NCBI RefSeq assembly: GCF_006516955.1
Contig: NZ_VHLG01000014.1
Span: 62,001 to 126,000, forward strand
DNA length: 64,000 nt
Direction: 5' to 3'
From: Martelella alba
Lineage (GTDB): Bacteria; Pseudomonadota; Alphaproteobacteria; Rhizobiales; Rhizobiaceae
A program made the translations under genes and the position numbers. Below the pieces are notes generated by a model. That model was given only the letters and a program-made list of their open reading frames with translations, searched no databases and was not told the DNA's origin. This document shows, piece after piece, positions 1 through 8,696 of the stretch (its first letter is position 1; each line of letters starts with the position of its first letter).

Positions 1-903
1 GATGGCGGCGATCCGCGTCAGTGTCAGGTCTGTGGCACTGGCCAGCTATCGCTGAAGCTCGGCAAATATGGCGCCTTTGTCGGTTGCTCCAACTATCCGG
101 AGTGCAATTTCACCCGCCAGCTTTCCGCCGATGCCGAAGCCGACGCGTCGGGCATCAACCCGAACGAACCAAAGGAACTTGGCAAGGATCCGGTCACCGA
201 CGAACCGGTCACGCTCAGAACCGGCCGTTTCGGCCCCTATGTTCAGCGTGGTGACGGCAAGGAGGCCAAGCGTTCCTCTTTGCCCCGCGGCTGGAAGCCG
301 GAAGATATCGATTTCGAAAAGGCGCTGGCGCTTCTGTCGCTGCCGCGCGATGTCGGCCAGCATCCGGAGAGCGGCAAGATGATCTCTGCCGGGCTTGGAC
401 GCTACGGACCTTTCGTGCTGCATGACGGCACCTATGCCAATCTGGAAAGCATCGAGGATGTGTTCTCGATCGGCGTCAACCGCGCCGTGTCGGTGCTGGC
501 GGACAAAAAGGCCAAGGGCGGCCGCGGGCGTGCCACACCTGCGGCGCTGAAAAGCCTTGGCGACCATCCCGATGGCGGCGAAATTACCGTGCGTGACGGC
601 CGTTACGGCCCCTATGTCAACTGGGGCAAAATCAACGCGACCCTGCCCAAGGGCAAGGATCCGCAAAGCGTGACGCTGGAAGAAGCCCTGCCGCTTCTGG
701 AAGCCAAGGCCGGTGCCAAAAAGGCAGCCGCCAAAAAGACGACGGCGAAGAAGGCAACGGCTGAGAAGGCCAGTGAGAAGAAACCGGCAGCGAAGAAAAG
801 TGCTGCCAAGTCCAAAACCGCTTCAACCGCGAAGAAGAAGGCGCCGGCCAGGAAAAAGGCTGACAGCGCGTCCGCGGGCGAAGCCGAAAGCGGTGACAAT
901 TGA
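1..903 (+). CDS. topA: DNA topoisomerase I, C-terminal part (5' end outside window)
   Basis: The frame is open from the first base and ends at TGA 901-903, giving 300 visible residues. It begins in a C-terminal zinc ribbon (CQVCGTG, later GCSNYPEC) and continues with repeated LGKYG/FGPYV/RYGPF-type topoisomerase C-terminal repeats. The last ~60 residues are a Lys/Ala-rich tail like that of alphaproteobacterial TopA. TopA relaxes negative supercoils using an active-site tyrosine, which lies upstream of this window. The stop overlaps the TTG start of rnr (TTGA), so the two are probably translationally coupled. Confidence 0.95.
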   Translation, partial: DGGDPRQCQVCGTGQLSLKLGKYGAFVGCSNYPECNFTRQLSADAEADASGINPNEPKELGKDPVTDEPVTLRTGRFGPYVQRGDGKEAKRSSLPRGWKPEDIDFEKALALLSLPRDVGQHPESGKMISAGLGRYGPFVLHDGTYANLESIEDVFSIGVNRAVSVLADKKAKGGRGRATPAALKSLGDHPDGGEITVRDGRYGPYVNWGKINATLPKGKDPQSVTLEEALPLLEAKAGAKKAAAKKTTAKKATAEKASEKKPAAKKSAAKSKTASTAKKKAPARKKADSASAGEAESGDN

Positions 904-3218
904 TCGCAAAACCCCGTTCCGGCAAAAACTTGCCGACAAAATCCGCCGACGCACCGATCATCCATGGTCAGGTGCCGCCGCGTGACGTGCTGCTGCGCTT
1001 CATTTCGGAAAATCCTGACCGCGCCTCAAAGCGCGAAATCGCCAAGGCGTTTGGCATCAAGGGTGCCGAGCGCATTGCGCTCAAGGATGCGCTGCGCGAC
1101 CTCGAAGACGAGGGTATGCTGCAGAAAAAGCGCAAGAGCCTGATGCGCCCGGGCGCGCTGCCACCGGTGACGGTGCTCGACATCACCACCCGCGACAAGG
1201 ACGGCGAACTGATCGCCCGCCCCGCCGAATGGCCGGAAGAAGAAGGCGCGGCGCCTGCCGTGCTGATCCGCCAACCGCCAGGTGCCGCGCGCGGCAAGAA
1301 GGGTGCGCCCGCTGCCGGTATCGGCGACCGGGTGGTTGCCAAGATCTTCCGCTCCAAGTCGGAGACCGGACCGGCCTATACCGCCCGCGTCATCAAGTTG
1401 ATCGACAAGCGCAAGCTCGCAGCCCTCGGCGTGATCCGCATGATGGAGGATGGTGACGCCCGGTTGATGCCGATCGACCGGCGCGACAGTGAGATCGCCA
1501 TTGCCGAAGCGGATCTTGGCGACGCCAAAGACGGCGACCTTGTCGAAGTCGACGTTCAGCGCTCGGGCCGCTTCGGCCTGCCGCGCGGTTCCGTTCTCGC
1601 CATTATCGGTTCGCTGTCCTCCGAAAAAGCGGTGTCGATGATCGCCATCCACGCCCATGGTATTCCGCATATCTTCCCCAAACCCGTGATTGACGAGGCC
1701 GAGGCTGCCAAGCCTGCCGACATGTCAAAGCGCGAGGACTGGCGCGATGTGCCGCTGGTGACCATCGACCCGCCGGATGCCAAGGACCATGACGACGCCG
1801 TCTATGCCGAGCCGGACACCCGGCCCGAAAACGAAGGCGGCGTGATCGTCACGGTGGCGATTGCCGACGTCTCCTGGTATGTCCGCCCTGGTTCTGCCCT
1901 TGACCGCGAAGCGCTGAAGCGCGGCAATTCGGTCTATTTCCCCGATCGCGTCGTGCCGATGCTGCCGGAGCGCATTTCCAACAATCTCTGTTCCCTGCGC
2001 GAGGGCGAGGACCGCCCTGCCCTTGCTGTGCGCATGGTCTTTTCCAAAGAGGGCCGCAAGGCCTCCCACACCTTCCATCGCATCATGATGAAGAGCGCCG
2101 CCAAGCTCTCATACCAACAGGCACAGGCCGCGATTGACGGCAGAACCGATGACAAGACCGGCCCGTTGCTGGAGCCCGTCTTAAAGCCGCTATGGGCCGC
2201 CTACGCGATCATGACGCGCGGGCGCGACCGTCGCCAGCCGCTCGATCTCGACCTGCCTGAACGCAAGATCCTGCTGAAGGAAGACGGCACTGTGGATCGG
2301 GTCGTTGTTCCCGCCCGGCTCGATGCGCACAAGCTGATCGAAGAAATGATGATCCAGGCCAATGTCGCAGCCGCCGAGACGCTGGAACAGAAGAAGCAGG
2401 CACTGATCTACCGCGTTCACGACCAGCCCTCCTTGTCGAAACAGGAGACGCTGAGGGAGTTTCTGGCAACGCTGTCGATCCCGCTTGCCAAGGGTGGTGC
2501 GCTGCGCGCCAATGCCTTCAACGGCATCCTTGCCAAGGCCGAAGGCAGCCCGCACAAGGATCTGATCAATGAAATGGTGCTGCGCTCGCAGAGCCAGGCA
2601 GTCTATTCACCGGAGAATGGCGGCCATTTCGGCCTCAATCTGATGAAATATGCCCATTTCACCTCGCCGATCCGCCGCTATGCCGACCTTATTGTTCATC
2701 GCGCGCTGGTCGCAGGCCTTCACCTCGGTGACGGCGGACTGACACGTGAGGAAGAGACGCAGCTAGACGACATCGCCGCCGAAATCTCGACCTTCGAGCG
2801 CCGTGCCATGGCGGCGGAGCGAGAGACGGTTGACCGGTTGATCGCCCACCATCTGGCGGGCCGCATCGGCGAAAGCTTTGACGGCAGGGTGGCAGGCGTC
2901 ACCCGCTCGGGCCTGTTCATTGCGCTTCCCGAATATGGCGCCGACGGCTTCATTCCCGTCTCCACGCTTGGAAACGACTTCTTCGTCCATGACGAGGTGC
3001 GTCAGGCGCTGGTGGGCGAAAAAAGCGGGCTTGGCTATCAGCTGGGCGATACGGTCGAGGTGCAGCTTGTCGAAGCGATCCCGCTTGCCGGTGCCCTGCG
3101 CTTCGAGATGCTGAGTTCCGGCCGCAAACTGCCCGGCGCCCAGCGCTCGTTCCACAAGTCAAAGCGCGGCCGTGTCCAGCGCGGCGGCGGCGCTGGCAGG
3201 AGCCGGGGGCGGCGCTGA
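900..3218 (+). CDS. rnr: Ribonuclease R (RNase II/R family 3'-5' exoribonuclease)
   Basis: This 772-residue protein has the normal RNase R length. An N-terminal winged-helix region is followed by cold-shock-like domains and then the RNB catalytic domain, with the acidic metal-binding stretch TIDPPDAKDHDDAV and the later motif HFTSPIRRYADL. A C-terminal S1 domain (FDGRVAGVTRSGLFI) and a basic tail (KSKRGRVQRG) finish the protein. It degrades structured RNA and takes part in rRNA and mRNA turnover. The start is a TTG overlapping the topA stop; no nearby in-frame ATG would keep the N-terminal domain. The topA-rnr pair is common in rhizobia. Confidence 0.95.
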   Translation: MIAKPRSGKNLPTKSADAPIIHGQVPPRDVLLRFISENPDRASKREIAKAFGIKGAERIALKDALRDLEDEGMLQKKRKSLMRPGALPPVTVLDITTRDKDGELIARPAEWPEEEGAAPAVLIRQPPGAARGKKGAPAAGIGDRVVAKIFRSKSETGPAYTARVIKLIDKRKLAALGVIRMMEDGDARLMPIDRRDSEIAIAEADLGDAKDGDLVEVDVQRSGRFGLPRGSVLAIIGSLSSEKAVSMIAIHAHGIPHIFPKPVIDEAEAAKPADMSKREDWRDVPLVTIDPPDAKDHDDAVYAEPDTRPENEGGVIVTVAIADVSWYVRPGSALDREALKRGNSVYFPDRVVPMLPERISNNLCSLREGEDRPALAVRMVFSKEGRKASHTFHRIMMKSAAKLSYQQAQAAIDGRTDDKTGPLLEPVLKPLWAAYAIMTRGRDRRQPLDLDLPERKILLKEDGTVDRVVVPARLDAHKLIEEMMIQANVAAAETLEQKKQALIYRVHDQPSLSKQETLREFLATLSIPLAKGGALRANAFNGILAKAEGSPHKDLINEMVLRSQSQAVYSPENGGHFGLNLMKYAHFTSPIRRYADLIVHRALVAGLHLGDGGLTREEETQLDDIAAEISTFERRAMAAERETVDRLIAHHLAGRIGESFDGRVAGVTRSGLFIALPEYGADGFIPVSTLGNDFFVHDEVRQALVGEKSGLGYQLGDTVEVQLVEAIPLAGALRFEMLSSGRKLPGAQRSFHKSKRGRVQRGGGAGRSRGRR

Positions 3219-3221
3219 ACG

Positions 3222-3232
3222 CCCCCCCCCCC
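3222..3232. repeat. Homopolymeric C tract (11 C)
   Basis: A run of eleven C lies four bases after the rnr stop, in the short convergent gap between rnr and the guanidinium exporter gene. A short inverted repeat (CCTGAA/TTCAGG, 3238-3260) follows. It is not in a coding frame. It may be a slippage-prone tract or a base-calling uncertainty. Confidence 0.7.
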
Positions 3233-3266
3233 ATCCCCCTGAAAGCGGTTCACCTTCAGGTCCGGC

Positions 3267-3590
3267 TTAAGCCTCAGAGCCTGAAAGCTTCATCAGCACG
3301 ATCCCCGAGATAATCAATCCGGCGGCAATCAACCTTCCGGGCGTTGCCGCCTCGCCCAGTACGGCAATCCCAACGGCAAAGGCGCCGACAGCGCCGATCC
3401 CGGTCCAGACCGTATAGGCGGTGCCAAGCGGCAGGGACCGCATGGAAACTGACAGCAGAACAAAGCTTGCCAGCGACGCGACGATCGTGATGGTGGTGGG
3501 AACGAGCAATGTGAAGCCTGCGGATTTCTTCATCGAGAAAGCCCAGACGATTTCCAGCACACCGGCGATTGCAAGATAGAACCAGGCCAT
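3267..3590 (-). CDS. gdx: Guanidinium exporter, SMR family (Gdx/SugE type)
   Basis: This 107-residue protein has four predicted membrane helices, the usual SMR size. The conserved membrane glutamate is in GVLEIVWAFSMKK, and GTAYTVWTGIGAVGA is the signature of the SugE/Gdx subgroup rather than of EmrE-type multidrug pumps. Gdx exchanges guanidinium for protons across the inner membrane. I chose ATG 3588-3590 because a perfect AGGAGG lies just upstream (complement of 3597-3602) and homologues begin MAWFYL; the longer open frame would run through the riboswitch hairpins. The guanidine-II riboswitch directly upstream independently supports the substrate. Confidence 0.93.
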   Translation of the reverse strand: MAWFYLAIAGVLEIVWAFSMKKSAGFTLLVPTTITIVASLASFVLLSVSMRSLPLGTAYTVWTGIGAVGAFAVGIAVLGEAATPGRLIAAGLIISGIVLMKLSGSEA

Positions 3591-3615
3591 GGCGGCCCTC
3601 CTTTTCAAAAGTGGG

Positions 3616-3659
3616 CCGGGCCGTCCCGGAATGATCACGACGACGCGGGTCGTCCCGCG
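3616..3659 (-). promoter_or_regulatory. Guanidine-II (mini-ykkC) riboswitch
   Basis: Read on the minus strand, two GC-rich hairpins stand side by side. The first (3644-3659) has stem CGCGGG/CCCGCG closing loop ACGA. The second (3616-3629) has stem CCGGG/CCCGG closing loop ACGG. Tandem stems with ACGR loops are the defining features of the mini-ykkC class, in which guanidinium is bound in the loops and exposes the ribosome binding site. The second hairpin ends 14 bases before the AGGAGG of the exporter gene, a fitting position for translational control. Confidence 0.9.
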
Positions 3660-3702
3660 CAGGCCAGGCCTTTAGCCTCGATCACGCAGGAAATCAATGT
3701 TC

Positions 3703-4377
3703 TCACCGCGCCACACCAAGCCAGATCACATGTTTCAGGCCGCGCCGCTTGGCATTGGCGCGCACCATGTGAAGCTCGGTGGTAAAGCCGCTCTTTTTCA
3801 TGCGCCCGGTAAAGCGCTCATCCGGGCCGGAGGACCAGATGGCCAGCACACCGCTTGCCGTCAGCGCTCTTCGGCTCCGCGAAAGCCCCTGAAAATCATA
3901 AAGGCCATCATTATCCGACCGCGTCAGGCCGTCCGGCCCGTTGTCGACATCGAGAAGAATGGCGTCAAAAGCATCATTTGAACCGGCGATCAGCGCGGCA
4001 ACATCGCCGTTGAAAATCTCCACCCGCGGATCATCCAGACAGCCCTTGAACACCGGCGCCATCGGTCCGCGTGCCCATTTGACCACCGCAGGCACCAGTT
4101 CGGCGACGACGACCCTGGCATCCTCAGGCAGAACGGCAAGGGCAGCACGCAGGGTGAAGCCCATACCGAGACCGCCGATCAGCATCACGGGCGCCTTGCG
4201 GGCCGCGATTTTTTCAAAGGCAAGCTCGGCCAGCGCTTCTTCAGAGCCGGAAAGGCGGCTGTTCATCAGCTCGTTGGAACCGAGCATGATGGAATATTCC
4301 GTGCCGCGCCGCTTCAGCCTGAGCGTGCCGGTCTCACCCGGTATCGAAGCTTCGTCAAGTTCTTCCCATGGAATCAT
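3703..4377 (-). CDS. Spermidine synthase-like (class I methyltransferase-fold) protein
   Basis: This 224-residue protein has a Rossmann fold of the spermidine synthase/SAM-dependent type. Glycine-rich motif I is MLIGGLGMGFTLRAAL, followed by the acidic strand end VVVAELVPAVVKWA, the FNGDVAALI segment and the acidic loop DAILLDVDNGPDGLT. It is shorter than true SpeE, and the polyamine-binding residues cannot be confirmed. ATG 4375-4377 was chosen because AGAGGAAGG precedes it and the extra residues of the longer frame look non-coding. The substrate is unknown; aminopropyl or methyl transfer are both possible. Confidence 0.75.
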   Translation of the reverse strand: MIPWEELDEASIPGETGTLRLKRRGTEYSIMLGSNELMNSRLSGSEEALAELAFEKIAARKAPVMLIGGLGMGFTLRAALAVLPEDARVVVAELVPAVVKWARGPMAPVFKGCLDDPRVEIFNGDVAALIAGSNDAFDAILLDVDNGPDGLTRSDNDGLYDFQGLSRSRRALTASGVLAIWSSGPDERFTGRMKKSGFTTELHMVRANAKRRGLKHVIWLGVAR

Positions 4378-4604
4378 CTGAATGCCCTTCCTCTGACAAT
4401 GAGGTCTATCACGCGCGCCGCCAGATACTGTCCAGATTTGCGCAAAAATATTTGCCAGCGGGTAAAGTTGGTCTATGAGATCTGCGCATCGAAAACGCGT
4501 TTCACCGCAGCGAAGGACAGTTCGTTGTGGCATTTGCAAACGCAGACATGATGCACATGCTCTGTTTCGGCCGGGGTCCGGCCCTCTTGAGGAAATGATA
4601 CTAC

Positions 4605-5783
4605 ATGCCGCAGTCTTCGTCCGAGGCCGCCCCGACGGTCATTCGCTGGCGTTCTCTGGTTGCCGCCATCGCCGCCGTTACCGCCGTCGGAATGGCGATG
4701 GGGCTTGGCCTCCCGCTGCTGAGCGTGATTCTCGAAAAGCGCGGTATCTCCTCCTCGATGATCGGCTTCAACTCCGCCATGGCCGGCATCGCCTCGATGA
4801 TGGCGGCACCTCTGACGACGCGGCTGGCACACCGATTCGGCGCGGCGCCTACCATGGTCGGCGCCATCATCATCGCTGCGCTTTCCGCCCTCGGCTTTTA
4901 TTACGCGCCGCATTTCTGGATGTGGTTCCCGCTCCGCTTCACCTTTCATGGCGCGATCTCCACCCTGTTCATCCTGTCGGAATTCTGGATCAACGCCGCC
5001 GCTCCGCCGCATAGACGCGGCCTCGTTCTCGGCTGTTACGCAACGGTGATGTCGCTCGGCTTTGCCGCAGGGCCGCTGATCTTTTCGGCAACCGGCAGCG
5101 CCGGGCTTCTGCCCTTCGCCATCGGCGCCACTATCATTCTGGCGGCCGCCATTCCTGTCATCATCGCCCGCAATGACGGCCCGAGCATCGACACGGCACC
5201 GGATCTGCACTTCTTCCGCTATATCTTCGCCGTTCCCTCCGCCACCGCCGCCGTCTTTATTTTCGGGGCCGTCGAAGCGGGCGGCCTGTCACTGTTTCCG
5301 ATTTTTGCGACTCGCTCGGCCTTTTCCGAGCAGCATGCTGCCCTGCTTCTGACGCTGATGGGGGTCGGAAACCTGATCTTCCAGATCCCGATCGGCATGA
5401 TCACCGACCACCTGAAGGATCGACGCCAGATGCTGCTGGCGCTGGCTATCATCGGCTTTGTCGGAGCGCTCTCCTTGCCGCTGATCGTGCACAGCTTCAT
5501 GCTCACAGCGATCGTGCTGCTTTTCTTCGGCGGCTCCATTGCCGGGCTCTATACGGTCGGTCTCAGCCATATGGGCACACGGTTTTCCGGAGCCAATCTT
5601 GCCGCCGCCAATGCAGCCTTCATCTTCTGCTATGCCATCGGCACGGTGATCGGCCCGCAGGCCATTGGCAGCGCCATGGATGTGGCCGGCAAGGACGGTT
5701 TTGCCGGGGCAATCGCGATTTTCTTTGGCCTTTACCTGCTGCTTGCAGTGGTTCGCCTTGTTTTTCGCCGTCGTCAGTCTTGA
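4605..5783 (+). CDS. MFS transporter (YcaD-like)
   Basis: This 392-residue protein has about 12 hydrophobic segments and a short soluble N-terminus. A polar loop after the second helix (TTRLAHRFG) and an equivalent in the second half (GMITDHLKDRRQ) mark the pseudo-duplicated MFS halves. The region FILSEFWINAAAPPHRRG resembles the YcaD/quinolone-like MFS branch. AGGAAATGATACTAC lies upstream of ATG 4605. The gene precedes rpmG, a neighbourhood also seen in other rhizobia. The substrate cannot be deduced. Confidence 0.8.
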   Translation: MPQSSSEAAPTVIRWRSLVAAIAAVTAVGMAMGLGLPLLSVILEKRGISSSMIGFNSAMAGIASMMAAPLTTRLAHRFGAAPTMVGAIIIAALSALGFYYAPHFWMWFPLRFTFHGAISTLFILSEFWINAAAPPHRRGLVLGCYATVMSLGFAAGPLIFSATGSAGLLPFAIGATIILAAAIPVIIARNDGPSIDTAPDLHFFRYIFAVPSATAAVFIFGAVEAGGLSLFPIFATRSAFSEQHAALLLTLMGVGNLIFQIPIGMITDHLKDRRQMLLALAIIGFVGALSLPLIVHSFMLTAIVLLFFGGSIAGLYTVGLSHMGTRFSGANLAAANAAFIFCYAIGTVIGPQAIGSAMDVAGKDGFAGAIAIFFGLYLLLAVVRLVFRRRQS

Positions 5784-5975
5784 CTTTTGCGTCAGGATTC
5801 GTAGTGTCCCGCCAGACTTCGCCAGGACCGGAATAAGCCGGTCATGGGCGATCCTAGCGAAGCGTTCAGCCCTTCGTATCGAAGCTGGGCGCTTTTTTGA
5901 GTTTTTAAGCAAAGTCCGGGCATACCGGTTCCGCATTTCGATGAGAAGGCGGACTGCTCTTAAGGCGGAACGAAA

Positions 5976-6143
5976 ATGGCAAAGGCAACCACGATCAAGA
6001 TCAAGCTGCTGTCCACGGCTGACACCGGCTTTTTCTATGTAGCAAAGAAAAACAGCCGCACGATGACGGAAAAGATGGTCAAGACCAAATATGATCCGGT
6101 CGCGCGCAAGCACGTTGAATTCAAGGAAACCAAGATCAAGTAA
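5976..6143 (+). CDS. rpmG: 50S ribosomal protein L33
   Basis: This 55-codon gene encodes [20 protein letters not shown] followed by the basic, aromatic body YVAKKNSR and the ending ETKIK, typical of alphaproteobacterial L33. It lacks the CxxC pairs of the zinc-binding form. GGCGGAACGAAA precedes the start. A strong terminator follows 23 bases after the stop. L33 sits near the E-site of the large ribosomal subunit. Confidence 0.95.
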   Translation: MAKATTIKIKLLSTADTGFFYVAKKNSRTMTEKMVKTKYDPVARKHVEFKETKIK

Positions 6144-6165
6144 TCTTCGGTCTTCGGGATTTTTC

Positions 6166-6197
6166 AAAAACGCGCAGCTCCGGCCGCGCGTTTTTTT
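6166..6197. terminator. Bidirectional rho-independent terminator (rpmG / antiporter)
   Basis: The stem AAAAACGCGC (6166-6175) pairs perfectly with GCGCGTTTTT (6186-6195) around a 10-base loop, followed by more T. The flanking A/T runs let it work on both strands, so it can end both rpmG and the convergent antiporter gene whose stop is at 6203. Confidence 0.9.
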
Positions 6198-6202
6198 ATG
6201 CC

Positions 6203-7585
6203 CTATTGCTTACCCTTCTCGCGCGACTTGGCCTGCTTTGCCGCCCGCCGCTCACGATGCGCCATGCGGAATGCGATGACCCGTGCTCTGATCGCGGCAA
6301 CCCGCAGGGCGATCTCCGCCCGCCCGCGACCGACCTCCTGCAACTCATCGGCATAGGCGATGGCAAGCGCCTTGCGATAGCTCTCCAGCCCCTCCTGCGC
6401 CATGGATTGCAGACGCCGCATCACGGACACCCAGAGCGGAGATACCAGCAAGCTGATCGCCGTAATGGCGATGACAAGGCGATAGAGATCCTCCCCCATC
6501 GCCCCGGCGGCAAGACCGGCGGCAGCCAGTACAAAGGAAAACTCGCCCACCTGCGCCATGGAAAGACCGGCCACCAGAGCCGTCTGAGGCGACGAGCCAG
6601 TCCAGCGCAGCAGCATGACATTTAGCACCGATTTGGCCGCGACAATGGCGATGGCGGCAAACAGCACGGTAAAGAGCTTGTCCCAGATATAGCCGAGGTC
6701 GATCAAAAGGCCGATCGACAGGAAGAAGATTACCAGAAGCACGCTCTGGATCGGCTCGATAACGGGGATGATGCGGCTGCGCAGCGTGGAATTGCCAACA
6801 CAGATACCTGCCAGAAAGGCGCCATAGGCCGGAGAGAGACCGGCAATACCAGTCAGCGCCGCAGCGCCGAAGCACAAGGCCAGCGCACCGAGCGCCAGCA
6901 GCTCGACCTTATCTTCCAGCCTGTCGGCAAAAGGCACTTTGAGCTTGCCGTAACGGCCAAAATACCAGAGCAGGCCGGCCATCAGCCCGACGGCAACCAG
7001 CACCTTCAGCACCGTGCTCGTAGCGTCAAAGCCAGCACCGCCGAAGCTTGATTCGAAAATCAGCATCGGCACGACGGCGATATCCTGGGCAATCAGCACA
7101 CCAACAGCGATACGCCCCGCATCACCGCGCAGCACCCCCATTTCATCCAGCATCTTCATCGCCACAACCGTGGAGGACATGGCGATAACAAAGCCGAGAA
7201 TGATCATTTCACGCGGCGAGGCATGAACGAGCACGCCGATAATGGCCGCCAGTGCCATGGCGCAGACAAGCTGACCGCAAACAACCAGCAGCGCCTGCCT
7301 GAGCGACATGACAAAGGCGCGAATCGATAGCTCCATACCGATGAAAAACAGCAGCATGACCACGCCCATCTCGCCAAGAAAGGCAACACTTTCACTGTTT
7401 TCGATCAACTTGAAACCGGTTGGCCCCAGCAGTACACCGGCAAGAATGAAGCCGACAAGCGGCGGCTGGCGCAGCCACAGAAAGGCGATACCGGCAATGG
7501 CGGCAACCGCAATGACAAGCGCCACGGCAACGAAGCTTGCACCATGGCTGGCGACTTCAGCCGTTTCGGCGACAACGCTTTCCAA
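6203..7585 (-). CDS. Cation:proton antiporter, CPA2 (KefB-like) family
   Basis: This 460-residue integral membrane protein has about 12-13 helices. Features of the Na+/H+ exchanger fold include QPPLVGFILAGVLLGPTG near the N-terminus, VGVLIAQDIAVVPML with the conserved Q-D pair, and GLSPAYGAFLAGICVGNS. The last ~80 residues are a soluble, strongly basic tail without a recognisable TrkA-N/RCK domain, unlike full-length KefB/KefC. The start is TTG 7583-7585, preceded by AAGGAGAA at good spacing. It probably exports K+ or Na+ in exchange for protons. Confidence 0.85.
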   Translation of the reverse strand: MESVVAETAEVASHGASFVAVALVIAVAAIAGIAFLWLRQPPLVGFILAGVLLGPTGFKLIENSESVAFLGEMGVVMLLFFIGMELSIRAFVMSLRQALLVVCGQLVCAMALAAIIGVLVHASPREMIILGFVIAMSSTVVAMKMLDEMGVLRGDAGRIAVGVLIAQDIAVVPMLIFESSFGGAGFDATSTVLKVLVAVGLMAGLLWYFGRYGKLKVPFADRLEDKVELLALGALALCFGAAALTGIAGLSPAYGAFLAGICVGNSTLRSRIIPVIEPIQSVLLVIFFLSIGLLIDLGYIWDKLFTVLFAAIAIVAAKSVLNVMLLRWTGSSPQTALVAGLSMAQVGEFSFVLAAAGLAAGAMGEDLYRLVIAITAISLLVSPLWVSVMRRLQSMAQEGLESYRKALAIAYADELQEVGRGRAEIALRVAAIRARVIAFRMAHRERRAAKQAKSREKGKQ

Positions 7586-7951
7586 TCCGGTTCTCCTTCG
7601 TGATGCGGTGACGTTGGGCGATCTCCCGAATACCCCTTAGGGCCGTTTGAAACAGCCCGTCCTGAATCGTGCTTCTCGAGTTTGAAGCGAAAGCGTTGAA
7701 AAATCGTTCCGCTCCGATAAGACAAAATACCGCAGTCGCACAGCAAAAGAACATCCCGGCGACGTATGAACTTCCTTAGACAAAGGTATGAAAACAAACC
7801 GATTTAGGCTCGAAGCTGCGGAGAATAAACATCGCCCCGGCCGCGTGATATTGAGCATGAAGCGCAAAGATTTTGCCGCGATGCAGCAATGTTTTTGCTT
7901 CCGTAACGGCTGAAACCATCATATCTTTGCTGAAAACAGGAGGAAACCGGG
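7586..7951. other. Intergenic region, no gene recognised
   Basis: These 366 bases separate the antiporter gene, which is transcribed leftward, from a small rightward reading frame. The only clear signals are the AAGGAGAA binding site of the antiporter next to 7585 and the AGGAGG of the small ORF near 7940. It must hold the divergent promoters, but I could not assign -35/-10 boxes. Confidence 0.4.
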
Positions 7952-8029
7952 ATGAGCATTTCACGGTCTCTGCAGGCGATTGTCGTCTGCGCAGCATTCG
8001 CCTTTGTAGCTATCATGCTGTTCATCTAA
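7952..8029 (+). CDS. Tiny single-span membrane protein (25 aa)
   Basis: ATG 7952-7954 opens a 25-codon frame ending TAA 8027-8029. It follows AGGAGG with an 8-base spacing, one of the best ribosome binding sites in the window. The peptide begins MSISRSLQ and continues with a single hydrophobic stretch (IVVCAAFAFVAIMLFI), so a positively charged N-terminus and one membrane helix are predicted. The function is unknown. A perfect 8-bp hairpin lies 27 bases downstream. Confidence 0.6.
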   Translation: MSISRSLQAIVVCAAFAFVAIMLFI

Positions 8030-8056
8030 AGTCGCATTTGTTTCGCGGCTTTTCAG

Positions 8057-8076
8057 CCCGCCGGTTTTCCGGCGGG
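8057..8076. other. Perfect 8-bp hairpin downstream of the 25-aa ORF
   Basis: CCCGCCGG (8057-8064) and CCGGCGGG (8069-8076) enclose a TTTT loop. No T-run follows on the plus strand, so it is not a classical intrinsic terminator. It could stabilise the small transcript or end it by a Rho-dependent route. Confidence 0.5.
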
Positions 8077-8253
8077 ACAAATTGGAACCTTCGGGTGGCC
8101 AAACGCTTTTTCTTTTAGTGAGCAGTACCTATCTGATGGATGTGACATGATTGTTTCGCCGCCGCATGGTGATGCAAAATGTCCTTGCCCGCAGCTTTTT
8201 GAAAGGCCAGGGCCAGTTCGATGGTGAGGCTTGTGTGAGAAAAGGAGTTTGTC

Positions 8254-8556
8254 ATGTTCGAGAAAGTTTCCACGCCATCCGATCTTCTGGAACGTTTGCG
8301 CCCCTCGCGGCCGCAAAGCGTGCAGGATGTGGTGCGTGATGAAGTCAATGCGCTGGCTCTGACCGCCCGTAAACACCCCGCAGCCAGTGGATCCGCTCTG
8401 GCCCTTGTCGGCCTGGTCGCCTTCGGCGTCGGCTTTTTGTCTGGCCGGGTTTGTGAACAGGCCCATACGCCGAAGCGCCGCATCTTCCGCCGTCGGCCAA
8501 GCCCGCGTGAAAGGTTCAGCGAGGCGGCTTCCCGATTTGCCAAGAAATACAGATAA
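8254..8556 (+). CDS. Small membrane-anchored protein, unknown function (100 aa)
   Basis: ATG 8254 follows AAAAGGAG at good spacing. Residues ~1-40 are soluble (FEKVSTPSDLLERLRP), ~46-67 form one hydrophobic helix (ASGSALALVGLVAFGVGFLSG), and the rest is strongly basic (PKRRIFRRRP and a C-terminus ending RFAKKYR). The layout recalls small ElaB/DUF883-like inner membrane proteins, but I cannot assign a family. A GGAACC at 8084 upstream recalls an EcfG -35 box, without a convincing -10. Confidence 0.65.
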   Translation: MFEKVSTPSDLLERLRPSRPQSVQDVVRDEVNALALTARKHPAASGSALALVGLVAFGVGFLSGRVCEQAHTPKRRIFRRRPSPRERFSEAASRFAKKYR

Positions 8557-8628
8557 CCGGCAAGAAGCAGACAGAATCGGCACGTTCAGGCACGCGCATA
8601 GCTGCGCAATCCTTCGTCCTGGAAGGGA

Positions 8629-8653
8629 GCAGGGCTTTACGCCCTGCCCTTTC
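8629..8653 (+). terminator. Possible terminator after the 100-aa membrane protein
   Basis: GCAGGGC (8629-8635) pairs with GCCCTGC (8641-8647) around TTTAC, followed by CCTTTCCC. The tail is only weakly T-rich, so activity is uncertain. It lies between two convergent genes. Confidence 0.4.
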
Positions 8654-8696
8654 CCGTTGATTGGCCGAATAGCACATCCAGAACCGCTCGGTTCCG

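Noticed and set aside
8080-8115. EcfG (general stress) promoter upstream of the 100-aa membrane protein
   Set aside because: GGAACC is present but the -10 reads CGCTT rather than CGTT, so the match is too weak.
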